Shown piece by piece: positions 56,860 to 64,000 of a stretch of 64,000 nucleotides of DNA (position 1 is the stretch's first letter; every line of letters starts with the position of its first letter). The stretch spans positions 706,860 to 770,859 of the forward strand of contig NZ_OBMT01000001.1 of NCBI RefSeq assembly GCF_900217815.1. Direction: 5' to 3'. The notes beneath the pieces are model-generated. The model saw only the letters and a list, made by a program, of their open reading frames with translations. It was not told the origin of the DNA and made no database searches. The position numbers and the translations under genes are program-made. This DNA comes from Rhodobacter maris (GTDB taxonomy: Bacteria; Pseudomonadota; Alphaproteobacteria; Rhodobacterales; Rhodobacteraceae).

Positions 56860-57381
56860 ATGAAGACGAACCTTACGAGCGTCGCTGCAATTCTTGCCGC
56901 GGCGCTGGCACTTTCCCCTGCCGCGCAAGCGCAGGAAAGCTCGAACCGGGTGGCGGCGGAAACCGACTGGAGCGTTTTCGTCGAGAACAGCCCCAAGGAA
57001 TGCTGGGGCGTGGTGCCGCCGAAGAAGACGGTGAACACCAAGGATGGCAAGCCGGTGCAGGTGCGCCGCTCCGAGATCCTTCTTTTCGTCACCCATCGCC
57101 CTGAAAAGGCGCCCGAGGTGATGTTCATGGGCGGCTATCCGTTCGAGAAAGGCTCGACGGTAGAGCTGAAGGTCTCGACCGGGCAGTCGTTCAACCTCTT
57201 CACCGATGGCGAAGGTGCCTGGGCCGCGCCGGGCGAGGATGCCAAGATCATCGCCGCGATGAAGGCGGGCGCGGATGTGACGCTCTCGGGCCATTCGGCG
57301 CGCGGCACCTATACCGCGGACACGTTCTCGCTGATGGGCTTTACCGCGGCGATGGATGAGGCCGCCAAGCGCTGCAAGTAA
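56860..57381 (+). CDS. Invasion-associated locus B (IalB) family protein
   Basis: The 173-residue exported protein has a signal peptide (MKTNLTSVAAILAAALALSP with cleavage near AQA-QE) and the IalB pattern WSVFVENSPKECWGVV. The cysteines at 48 and 172 could form a disulfide. IalB proteins are periplasmic or envelope-associated in alphaproteobacteria; no enzymatic role is known. GGAGG precedes the ATG and a terminator follows, so it is monocistronic. Confidence 0.85.
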   Translation: MKTNLTSVAAILAAALALSPAAQAQESSNRVAAETDWSVFVENSPKECWGVVPPKKTVNTKDGKPVQVRRSEILLFVTHRPEKAPEVMFMGGYPFEKGSTVELKVSTGQSFNLFTDGEGAWAAPGEDAKIIAAMKAGADVTLSGHSARGTYTADTFSLMGFTAAMDEAAKRCK

Positions 57382-57400
57382 TCGCGCCAACGATCACCTG

Positions 57401-57424
57401 AGCCCCGGTTCGCCGGGGCTTTTG
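57401..57424 (+). terminator. Rho-independent terminator after ialB-like gene
   Basis: An 8-bp stem AGCCCCGG/CCGGGGCT with loop TTCG (57401-57420) is followed by TTTG. It lies 19 bases after the stop codon and separates the gene from rlmN. Confidence 0.85.
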
Positions 57425-57488
57425 CATTTATGCTACCGTTTGGCGCGCGAATCCCCTATATGCACGGCTTCCCAACCCCGGACGCGCC

Positions 57489-58670
57489 ATGACCGACCTG
57501 CCCACCCCCATCACGCAAGACGTGCTGACCCTGCCGCGCAAGCTGCCCGAGGGCGGCAAGATCAACCTCGTGGGGCTCACCCGCGAGGAGCTGCGCGACG
57601 CACTCATTGCCGCGGGCACGCCCGAGCGGCAGGCAAAGATGCGGGTCGGGCAGGTCTGGCAATGGATCTACCATTGGGGCGTGCGCGAGTTTGCGGCGAT
57701 GACGAACCTTGCCAAGGATTATCGCGCGCTGCTCGAGGCGCATTTCGAGATTGCGCTGCCTGAAGTGGTGACCTGTCAGGTGTCGATGGATGGCACGCGC
57801 AAATACCTTCTGCGCATCGCGGGCGGCCATGAGGTCGAGGCGGTCTATATCCCCGAGGAAAACCGCGGCACGCTGTGCATCTCAAGCCAGGTCGGCTGCA
57901 CGCTCACCTGTTCGTTCTGCCACACCGGCACGCAAAAGCTGGTGCGCAACCTTACTGCGGGCGAGATCGTCGGTCAGGTGATGGTGGCGCGCGATGATCT
58001 GGGCGAATGGCCCCAACCCGGCGCGCCGAAAGACGAGACACGGCTCATTTCCAACGTCGTGCTGATGGGCATGGGCGAGCCGCTCTACAACTTCGAGAAC
58101 GTGCGCAATGCGATGAAAGTGGTGATGGACGGCGAGGGGCTGACGCTCTCGCGCCGCCGGATCACGCTCTCCACCTCGGGCGTGGTGCCCGAGATTGCCC
58201 GCGCCGCCGAGGAGATCGGCTGCCTGCTCGCCGTCTCCTTCCATGCCACGACGGATGCGGTGCGCGACAAGCTCGTGCCGATCAACAAGCGCTGGAACAT
58301 CGCCACGCTGCTTGACACGCTGCGCGACTATCCGCGGCTGTCAAACTCCGAGCGGATCACGTTTGAATATGTGATGCTCAAGGGCGTGAATGACAGCGAT
58401 GAGGATGCGCGCCGGCTGGTGAAGCTGATCCGCGGCATTCCGGCAAAAATCAACCTCATTCCGTTCAACGAATGGCCCGGCTCGCCCTATCAGCGCAGCG
58501 ACTGGGAGCGGATCGAGGCCTTTGCCGATATCGTCTACAAGGCAGGCTATGCCGCGCCGATCCGCACGCCGCGGGGCGAGGACATCATGGCCGCCTGCGG
58601 GCAGCTGAAATCCGCCACCGAACGGGCGCGCAAATCCGCGGCGCAGATCGCCGCGGAAACCGGGCTCTGA
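57489..58670 (+). CDS. rlmN: Dual-specificity RNA methyltransferase RlmN
   Basis: The 393-residue radical SAM enzyme methylates C2 of A2503 in 23S rRNA and A37 in some tRNAs. The 4Fe-4S cysteines are C137, C141 and C144 in [12 protein letters not shown], and a C-terminal cysteine in MAACGQLK is the methyl-carrying residue. Further motifs are [12 protein letters not shown] and [18 protein letters not shown]. It lies after the ialB-like terminator and is convergent with the glycosyltransferase gene (four-base gap). Confidence 0.95.
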   Translation: MTDLPTPITQDVLTLPRKLPEGGKINLVGLTREELRDALIAAGTPERQAKMRVGQVWQWIYHWGVREFAAMTNLAKDYRALLEAHFEIALPEVVTCQVSMDGTRKYLLRIAGGHEVEAVYIPEENRGTLCISSQVGCTLTCSFCHTGTQKLVRNLTAGEIVGQVMVARDDLGEWPQPGAPKDETRLISNVVLMGMGEPLYNFENVRNAMKVVMDGEGLTLSRRRITLSTSGVVPEIARAAEEIGCLLAVSFHATTDAVRDKLVPINKRWNIATLLDTLRDYPRLSNSERITFEYVMLKGVNDSDEDARRLVKLIRGIPAKINLIPFNEWPGSPYQRSDWERIEAFADIVYKAGYAAPIRTPRGEDIMAACGQLKSATERARKSAAQIAAETGL

Positions 58671-58674
58671 CGCC

Positions 58675-60255
58675 TCACTCCGCCCGCCACAGGCACCAAT
58701 CGTGACCATAGAAGAACCGCACCTCGGCCGCGGTTTTCTCAAGCGTGGGCACATCGCGGCATTCCGCGACGAGGAGCCCGCCCGGATGCGCGGCCAGCCA
58801 TTGGGGCGCCTCTTCGGCGGTGAGCACATCGACCTTGCGGGTCAGCCGCCCCTCGAAGCCGAATTCGGAATTGTAGCGCCCGGTCACCGAGGCAAGGCCC
58901 GCCGCCTCATGCGCGGCCATCTCGCGCGCAATCGGCGCGCTGTCGTAAGATGTGCCAAGGCCCGTGGTCGCGATCAAGCCAAGCCCGCCGAGCATAAGCC
59001 CCAGCCCCGCCACGGAAAGCCCCGCTGCGCGTGGCAACGCCCAGACGAGCGCGGCCAATAGCACGCAAAAGAGCAAAAACCAGATGGGGGCGACCAGCGG
59101 GTGCAGAAGCTCCGCCGTGCGCGCATCGCCCGCGCCGAGCGCCACCGCGAGGGGCACAAGGCCCGCCAGCAGCAAAAGCCCCAGAACCGGCGCCTCTGCC
59201 CAGCCGCCGCGCCGGTCGGCACCGCCCGACGCAAGGAGTGCGCGGGCCGCGATCAGCGCGAAGGCAGGGAGTTCGGGCACGAGGTAATGCAGTTGCTTGC
59301 CCGAAATCAGCGAGAAGAGGAAAAGCCCCGCCCCCGCCTGCACCGCCATCAGCCGCAGCGCGCGATCGGAAAACCGCAGCCGCACCGCACCGCGCCAAAG
59401 GCCGGGCGACCAGATCCACGGGAAGAGCAGCACCGGCAGCATGGCGACAACCCACCAGAAGGGCCGCGCATGGGCAAAGCTCGCCACGGCGCGCCCCGCC
59501 GTTTGCTCCCACAAGATCATGTGGCGGTATTCTGCGCCGCCGGTGATCGCCGCGGGCAAAACCCAGAGCGCGATCACACAGAGCGCCACAGCGAGCGCAA
59601 GGCCCGCCCCGCGCAGCGCCTCGCGCGCCGAAGGGCGGGCGGCAGGGTCGGCCCAGAGCGGCGCGGCCAACAGCGCGGGCGCGAGGTGAAAGAGGATCAC
59701 CGGCCCCTTGGCGAGCACGCCAAAGGCAAGCGCAAGGCCAAAGCCGCCCCAGGCGCGCCGGTTCACCCCGGGTGCCTTCATCGCAGAAACGAGCGCCCAG
59801 AGCCCGGCGAGCGTGGCGCAAGCCAGAAGCGTGTCGAACATCAGCGCCCCGCCAAAGGCGGCGAAGACGGTGAGGCCGGCCAACACCACCGCCGCCATCG
59901 CCCCGGTTGCGTTGTCCCAGAGCCGGCGCCCAAGCGCCCATGTGCCCGCAAGCGTCAAAAGCGCAAAGAACGGCCCGACAAGGCGGCCCGCAAAGCCGCT
60001 CACCTCGCCTGCCAGCGTCCAGACAAGATTGATCAGCCAGAAGAGAAGCGGCGGCTTGTCGGTGTAAAGCTCGAAGTTTTTCAGCGGCAGGAACCAGCTG
60101 CCCTCAAGCCGCATCTCGCGCGCCACGTCGATGTAGCGGGTCTCGTCGATCGGCAGGAGCGGGCGTAAAGCCACGCCCGCCACCGCCACCGCTGCGAAGG
60201 CGAGGATCACCATCCCGGCGCGCAGGCCCGCCTTCCGCGCCTCACGCATGGCCAT
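58675..60255 (-). CDS. ArnT-like glycosyltransferase (GT39/GT83 family) membrane protein
   Basis: This 526-residue polytopic protein has a dozen or so hydrophobic segments and the acidic motif DETRYIDVAREM and KPPLLFWL near the N-terminus, features of PMT/ArnT lipid-linked glycosyltransferases that modify lipid A or glycans. The sugar and acceptor are unknown. The start is ambiguous between 60255 and 60249; both overlap the LOG gene on the same strand by 14 or 8 bases. Confidence 0.82.
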   Translation of the reverse strand: MAMREARKAGLRAGMVILAFAAVAVAGVALRPLLPIDETRYIDVAREMRLEGSWFLPLKNFELYTDKPPLLFWLINLVWTLAGEVSGFAGRLVGPFFALLTLAGTWALGRRLWDNATGAMAAVVLAGLTVFAAFGGALMFDTLLACATLAGLWALVSAMKAPGVNRRAWGGFGLALAFGVLAKGPVILFHLAPALLAAPLWADPAARPSAREALRGAGLALAVALCVIALWVLPAAITGGAEYRHMILWEQTAGRAVASFAHARPFWWVVAMLPVLLFPWIWSPGLWRGAVRLRFSDRALRLMAVQAGAGLFLFSLISGKQLHYLVPELPAFALIAARALLASGGADRRGGWAEAPVLGLLLLAGLVPLAVALGAGDARTAELLHPLVAPIWFLLFCVLLAALVWALPRAAGLSVAGLGLMLGGLGLIATTGLGTSYDSAPIAREMAAHEAAGLASVTGRYNSEFGFEGRLTRKVDVLTAEEAPQWLAAHPGGLLVAECRDVPTLEKTAAEVRFFYGHDWCLWRAE

Positions 60256-61066
60256 TCGTCCAGTTGGCGATGATCTCCACCGCGTCCTCGGCCGTCTCGA
60301 CAAAACTCACCAACTCCAGATCCTCGCGCGCGATCGTGCCAGCCTCGGCCAGCATCTCCCAGTTGACCACATTTTTCCAGAAATCGACCCCGAAGAGGAT
60401 CAGCGGAATCCGCTTCATCCGCCGGGTCTGAATGAGGGTCAGCGTTTCGAACATTTCATCAAGCGTGCCAAAGCCACCCGGGAACACGCAGACTGCCTTT
60501 GCGCGCATCAGGAAATGCATCTTGCGAATGGCAAAGTAGTGGAAGTTGAAGCACAGATCGGGCGTCACATAGGCATTTGGCGCCTGCTCGTGCGGCAGCA
60601 CGATATTGAGCCCGATCGACTGGCCCCCCGCCTCATGCGCGCCGCGGTTGCCCGCCTCCATCACCCCCGGCCCGCCGCCGGTGCAGATGACATATTCGCG
60701 CCCGTAAGCCGCCATCGAGCGCTCGGTCATCATCCGCGCGAAACTGAGCGCCTCGTCGTAATAGCGGCTCAGCTCCGCCAGCGCCGGGGTCTTGGCCGTG
60801 TCCTTATGTGCAGGGTCGGGGATGCGCGCACCGCCGAACATCACCACAGTGCTCTCCACCCCGCGCTCGTCCATGATCAGTTGCGGCTTGAGAAGTTCGA
60901 GCTGCAACCGCACCGGGCGCAGCTCCTCACGCATCATGAAACCTTCATCCGCATAGGCCAGCCGGTAGGCGGGAGCACGGGCCTGCGGTGTATCCGGCAA
61001 ATCGCGGGCGGCGCGCGCATCCTGGATGCTGTCGCGGAACGGATGGGAACGGCTGTCGTCTTTCAT
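60242..61066 (-). CDS. LOG-family (TIGR00730-like) protein
   Basis: This 274-residue protein belongs to the lysine-decarboxylase-like/LOG fold, with CTGGGPGVMEAGNRGA and FPGGFGTLDEMFETLTLIQT holding the PGGxGTxxE motif. LOG enzymes release cytokinin-type bases from nucleoside monophosphates; in bacteria the true substrate is often unknown. I used 61066 (MKDDSR); an ATG at 61078 is also possible. It overlaps the glycosyltransferase start and is divergent from dapD. Confidence 0.88.
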   Translation of the reverse strand: MKDDSRSHPFRDSIQDARAARDLPDTPQARAPAYRLAYADEGFMMREELRPVRLQLELLKPQLIMDERGVESTVVMFGGARIPDPAHKDTAKTPALAELSRYYDEALSFARMMTERSMAAYGREYVICTGGGPGVMEAGNRGAHEAGGQSIGLNIVLPHEQAPNAYVTPDLCFNFHYFAIRKMHFLMRAKAVCVFPGGFGTLDEMFETLTLIQTRRMKRIPLILFGVDFWKNVVNWEMLAEAGTIAREDLELVSFVETAEDAVEIIANWTNGHA

Positions 61067-61157
61067 GCTCGGGCTCATTGCGCGAAGGGCTTTCCCCAAC
61101 TATAGGGGGAAAACCCTGAATGCCACCTGAAAGAACCTCAGAGAGGAGCCTCTGCCG

Positions 61158-61985
61158 ATGTCGAATGCTGTGCTCGAAGCTGCGATCGAAGCCGCCTGGG
61201 AGGCGCGCGATACCATTACGCCGCAATCCAAGGGCGAAGCCCGCGAGGCAATCGAGGCCACGCTCGAAGCGCTCGACAAGGGCGTGCTGCGGGTGGCCGA
61301 AAAGCAGGCCGACGGCAACTGGCATGTGAACCAGTGGGCGAAAAAGGCGGTGCTCCTGGGCTTCCGGCTGAAAGACATGGAAATGCAGCCCGGCGGGCCG
61401 CAAGACAGCAGCTGGTGGGACAAGGTCGACAGCAAATTCAAGGGCTGGGGCGAGGCGGAATGGAAAGCCGCGGGTTTCCGCGCCGTGCCGCACTGCATCG
61501 TGCGCCGCTCGGCCTATATCGCGAAGGGCGCGGTGCTGATGCCCTCCTTCGTCAACCTCGGCGCCTATGTCGACGAAGGCACGATGGTCGACACCTGGGC
61601 CACGGTGGGGAGCTGCGCGCAGATCGGCAAACATGTCCACCTTTCGGGTGGCGTTGGCATTGGCGGCGTGCTCGAGCCGATGCAGGCCGGTCCGACGATC
61701 ATCGAGGACAATTGCTTCATCGGCGCGCGTTCCGAAGTGGTCGAGGGCTGCATTGTGCGCGAGGGCTCGGTGCTCGGCATGGGCGTCTTCATCGGCAAAT
61801 CGACGAAGATCGTCGATCGTGAAACCGGCGAAGTGATGTATGGCGAAGTGCCGCCCTATTCGGTGGTGGTGGCGGGGTCGATGCCCACCAAGGGCGGCAT
61901 CAACCTTTACTGCGCGGTGATCGTGAAACGGGTCGATGCGCAGACCCGCTCGAAAACCGGCATCAACGAGCTGTTGCGGGACTGA
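61158..61985 (+). CDS. dapD: 2,3,4,5-tetrahydropyridine-2,6-dicarboxylate N-succinyltransferase
   Basis: The 275-residue left-handed beta-helix acyltransferase adds succinate to tetrahydrodipicolinate in lysine and peptidoglycan synthesis. Hexapeptide repeats run through about 110-240 (for example [29 protein letters not shown], quoted in part), with [21 protein letters not shown] precedes the start. It completes the succinylase branch with dapE (17.4 kb) and the DapC-like gene (37.7 kb). Two small genes follow in the same direction. Confidence 0.95.
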   Translation: MSNAVLEAAIEAAWEARDTITPQSKGEAREAIEATLEALDKGVLRVAEKQADGNWHVNQWAKKAVLLGFRLKDMEMQPGGPQDSSWWDKVDSKFKGWGEAEWKAAGFRAVPHCIVRRSAYIAKGAVLMPSFVNLGAYVDEGTMVDTWATVGSCAQIGKHVHLSGGVGIGGVLEPMQAGPTIIEDNCFIGARSEVVEGCIVREGSVLGMGVFIGKSTKIVDRETGEVMYGEVPPYSVVVAGSMPTKGGINLYCAVIVKRVDAQTRSKTGINELLRD

Positions 61986-61988
61986 GCC

Positions 61989-62258
61989 ATGATCCTGTCG
62001 CTGGTGGGAAAGATCCGCGATGCGGTGAACGGGACAGAGCTGCCGCATAATGTGCGCGGGCTCTTGATGGTGGCCGATCTGGTGATGATCGCCGCCTTTC
62101 AGGTCTGGGGGATCGGCAAGATGTCGGCGATGGCGGCTGCGGCCGGGCCCGGGGAATGGATCCCGGGGGCTGCTTTTGTCGCCTATATCGTCGTGTTTCT
62201 CTGGCTTGCGCTGACGGCGCTGCGTTCGTCGCGCCGGCCGATGCGGAGGCAGGCATGA
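61989..62258 (+). CDS. Small two-helix membrane protein, unknown function
   Basis: The 89-residue protein starts MILSLVGKIRDAVNGTEL and has two hydrophobic segments (about 25-46 and 58-80) with a basic end RRPMRRQA. I do not recognise a family. It begins three bases after the dapD stop and overlaps the next gene by four bases (ATGA), so it is likely co-transcribed with dapD. Confidence 0.75.
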   Translation: MILSLVGKIRDAVNGTELPHNVRGLLMVADLVMIAAFQVWGIGKMSAMAAAAGPGEWIPGAAFVAYIVVFLWLALTALRSSRRPMRRQA

Positions 62259-62608
62259 GCGAGACCCCGGACGGGCCGGAAAAGCCGAAGCGGCCGCAGA
62301 AGGTTTACACCCTCCTTGTCGAGGTGGGGCGCTGCGCCAATGACGGGCTGCCCAAGGGCGCAACCGGGGCGGGGCTTTTGTGCTATGCTTCCGGCGTCGA
62401 CGAGGCGGAGGCCGTGCGCGAGACCGTGGCGATTTTGAAACAGGCCGAGCTCGCGCCGCTCGATGTGACCGGCTACGGCACGCTTGAGGAGCGCGAAAAG
62501 GCGGGCGACGAAATCGGCGACGAGGAAAAGGCGTTGATGGACCGCGCTCTGGCTGAAAACTCCGTGATCGTCGCGCAGATGACACCCTTTTACGACGAGA
62601 AGGGCTAG
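62255..62608 (+). CDS. Conserved-looking soluble protein of unknown function
   Basis: This 117-residue protein contains KVYTLLVEVGRCANDGLPKGATGAGLLCYASG and a C-terminal acidic half with EEREKAGDEIGDEEKALMDRALAENS (parts quoted). No signal peptide, membrane segment or recognised motif is seen. The GATGAGLLCY stretch recalls nucleotide-binding loops only weakly. It overlaps the small membrane gene by four bases and is followed by an 8-bp hairpin. Confidence 0.72.
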   Translation: MSETPDGPEKPKRPQKVYTLLVEVGRCANDGLPKGATGAGLLCYASGVDEAEAVRETVAILKQAELAPLDVTGYGTLEEREKAGDEIGDEEKALMDRALAENSVIVAQMTPFYDEKG

Positions 62609-62625
62609 CAACGCCCCGCCTGCCC

Positions 62626-62656
62626 GGCCTGGCGCGGTTTGCGCGGGGGCCAGGCC
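62626..62656 (+). repeat. Hairpin upstream of mltB-like gene
   Basis: A perfect 8-bp inverted repeat (GGCCTGGC 62626-62633, GCCAGGCC 62649-62656) with a 15-nt loop lies 17 bases after the unknown gene and 40 bases before the transglycosylase start. It may terminate or process the dapD transcript, but no T-tract follows. Confidence 0.45.
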
Positions 62657-62696
62657 ATGCTAGACTGTGGCAAAACAACGAACAGTCGGGCAGGTC

Positions 62697-63953
62697 ATGA
62701 AACGCGCAATCAAACCTCTTCTGATCACCTTTCTCGCCGCTTCGGCGCTCGCCGCCTGCGGCGGGCCGCTGACCGGCGGCCCCGGAGCCGAGATGAGCGA
62801 AGCCATCCCCCCTGTTGACGCGGCCACGCAAAAGGGGCTCGACGACTGGATCGCCGATTTCAGGCCGCGCGCGATGGCGGCGGGCATCACCGAGGCGACC
62901 TGGGACCGCACGATGCGCCACGTTCCCTACAACCCGAAAGTGATCGAGCGGGACCGGTTTCAGGCCGAATTCTCCAAGCCGATCTGGGATTATCTCGACA
63001 GCGCCGCCTCCGATGAGCGCATCGCCGACGGGCGGCGGATGCTCGCCACGCATGACCGGCTCTTGCGCGAGATCGAAGCGCGCTACGGCGTCGAGAAAGA
63101 GGTCGTGGTCGCGGTCTGGGGGATGGAATCGCGCTACGGCTCGCATCGCGGCGATGTGCTCCTGATCCCGGCGCTGGCCACGCTTGCCCATGACGGCCGC
63201 CGCGGCGCCTTTTTCGAAGGGCAGCTGATCGGGGCGCTGAAAATCATCCAGTCGGGCGATGTCGATGCCGCGCATATGACCGGCTCCTGGGCGGGCGCGA
63301 TGGGGCATACGCAGTTCATCCCGACCTCCTACCTTGCCTTTGCGGTCGATTTCGACGGTGATGGCAAGCGCGACATCTGGTCGGACAACCCCGCCGATGC
63401 GCTGGCCTCGACCGCCGCCTATCTTGCGCGCTCGGGCTGGTCCAAGGGCCAGCCCTGGGGGGTGGAAGTCACCTTGCCCGCGGGGTTCAACCTTGGACTT
63501 GCCGGCAAGAGCATCACGAAATCGCCCGCCGACTGGGCGGCGCTTGGCGTGCGCGCGGCCGCGGGCGGCCCGGTGCCCAATTACGGCGCCGCGTCCATCC
63601 TGCTGCCCGCGGGGGCAAACGGCCCGGCCCTGATGATTTTCGGCAATTTCCGCGCGATCTCGCGCTACAACAATGCCGATGCCTATGTGATCGGCGTGGG
63701 CCACCTCTCCGACCGGCTCAGGGGCGGCGGGCCCTTCCGCACCCCCTGGCCACGCGAGGGCCGCGCGCTCACCGAGGCGGAAAAGATCGAGGTGCAGGAA
63801 CGCCTCACCGCTGCGGGCTATGACACGCAGGGCCATGATGGGCTGATTGGCCCCAATACGATTGCCGCCGTCGCCGCCTGGCAACGCGCGCATGGGATCC
63901 CGGCGGATGGCTGGGTGACGCAGAAGCTGCTTGAGGCTTTGCGGGGCGGTTAA
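62697..63953 (+). CDS. Lytic murein transglycosylase (MltB-type, SLT_2 plus peptidoglycan-binding domain)
   Basis: The 418-residue predicted lipoprotein has lipobox LAAC (Cys21), an SLT_2/MltB catalytic domain with Glu in VWGMESRYG and FIPTSYLAFAVDFDGDGKRD, and a C-terminal PG_binding_1 domain (VQERLTAAGYDTQGHDGLIG, NTIAAVAAWQRAHGIP). It cleaves peptidoglycan and may recycle or remodel the wall. The ATG at 62697 follows GGGCAGG; an in-frame GTG at 62667 is less likely. Its stop shares TTAA with a reading frame that enters from the right edge. Confidence 0.92.
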   Translation: MKRAIKPLLITFLAASALAACGGPLTGGPGAEMSEAIPPVDAATQKGLDDWIADFRPRAMAAGITEATWDRTMRHVPYNPKVIERDRFQAEFSKPIWDYLDSAASDERIADGRRMLATHDRLLREIEARYGVEKEVVVAVWGMESRYGSHRGDVLLIPALATLAHDGRRGAFFEGQLIGALKIIQSGDVDAAHMTGSWAGAMGHTQFIPTSYLAFAVDFDGDGKRDIWSDNPADALASTAAYLARSGWSKGQPWGVEVTLPAGFNLGLAGKSITKSPADWAALGVRAAAGGPVPNYGAASILLPAGANGPALMIFGNFRAISRYNNADAYVIGVGHLSDRLRGGGPFRTPWPREGRALTEAEKIEVQERLTAAGYDTQGHDGLIGPNTIAAVAAWQRAHGIPADGWVTQKLLEALRGG

Positions 63954-64000
63954 GCGCCGAGCTTTGGCGGTTGTTTCGAGAGCTGCACGGCAAGGATGCC
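63950..64000 (-). CDS. C-terminal fragment of an unknown minus-strand gene (cut by window edge)
   Basis: Seventeen codons of open reading frame end with LAVQLSKQPPKLGA and a TAA at 63950-63952, overlapping the convergent transglycosylase stop in a TTAA. The same stop overlap is seen at two other well-supported convergent pairs here, which supports it being a real gene end, but 16 residues are too few to identify it. Confidence 0.4.
   Translation of the reverse strand, partial: GILAVQLSKQPPKLGA

Noticed and set aside
62626-62656. Hairpin after the unknown gene as a rho-independent terminator
   Set aside because: The stem is perfect but no T-tract follows, so it is listed only as a hairpin.
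60945-63893. A 982-residue minus-strand reading frame opposite dapD and the transglycosylase
   Set aside because: It is a composition artefact opposite several well-supported genes; the translation is Arg/Gly/His-rich without domains.

Overview
The window is GC-rich, densely coded chromosomal core DNA from an alphaproteobacterium, almost certainly a Rhodobacter-like member of the Rhodobacterales. The evidence is the gene neighbourhoods (pckA next to chvI-chvG-hprK-rapZ-PTS IIA-HPr; etfBA near hbd; rpoZ-rsh-pdxJ-acpS-lepB-rnc-era-recO), lineage-typical families (DUF6473, DUF1491, DUF4170, IalB) and a long acyl-CoA dehydrogenase that looks like methylsuccinyl-CoA dehydrogenase of the ethylmalonyl-CoA pathway. 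I see no rRNA, tRNA, CRISPR array, insertion sequence, prophage or plasmid gene.

Layout. 1-7.4 kb: 5' end of tuf, parC, a short-chain dehydrogenase, etfB-etfA, a DUF6473 gene and 3-hydroxyacyl-CoA dehydrogenase. 7.4-11.3 kb: RNase R and, convergent to it, PEP carboxykinase. 11.3-17 kb: a 337-bp regulatory region with direct repeats, then the overlapping chain chvI-chvG-hprK-rapZ-PTS IIA-HPr-acyltransferase. 17-21 kb: GNAT, dapE, mcd and a Pat-like acetyltransferase. 21-29.8 kb: an 11-gene minus-strand cluster from folK and rpoZ to era and recO. 30-34.5 kb: NYN protein, pseudouridine synthase, free-Met-sulfoxide reductase, a STAS/anti-sigma-kinase pair, hspQ, a lytic transglycosylase and lolA. 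34.5-42.5 kb: ftsK, a DapC-like aminotransferase, an amidase, a UbiH-family hydroxylase, Trm112-like and LON-domain proteins. 42.5-50.5 kb: thioredoxin-TPR protein, exonuclease III, MutY, DUF721, DsbA-like, lpxK, a divergent WaaA-like protein, DUF4170 and zapE. 50.5-64 kb: LLM oxidoreductase, folC, accD, CPBP protease, TSUP transporter, class-3-type asparaginase, IalB, rlmN, an ArnT-like glycosyltransferase, LOG, dapD, two unknown small genes, an MltB-type transglycosylase and the edge of a final gene.

Functional themes are acyl-CoA oxidation with electron transfer (Mcd, Hbd, EtfAB), the gluconeogenic switch and envelope signalling (PckA, ChvGI, PTS phosphorelay), succinylase-type diaminopimelate synthesis (dapE, putative dapC, dapD at three loci), and cell-envelope assembly. 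No obviously new defence or mobile system is present. The most interesting signals are regulatory or architectural: perfect hairpins covering the ribosome binding sites of rnr and the asparaginase gene, tandem GTTACGGATGG repeats between pckA and chvI, a 12-base motif shared by the etfB and mcd upstream regions, convergent genes sharing palindromic stop codons, and two copies of an intergenic hairpin-plus-tail repeat.
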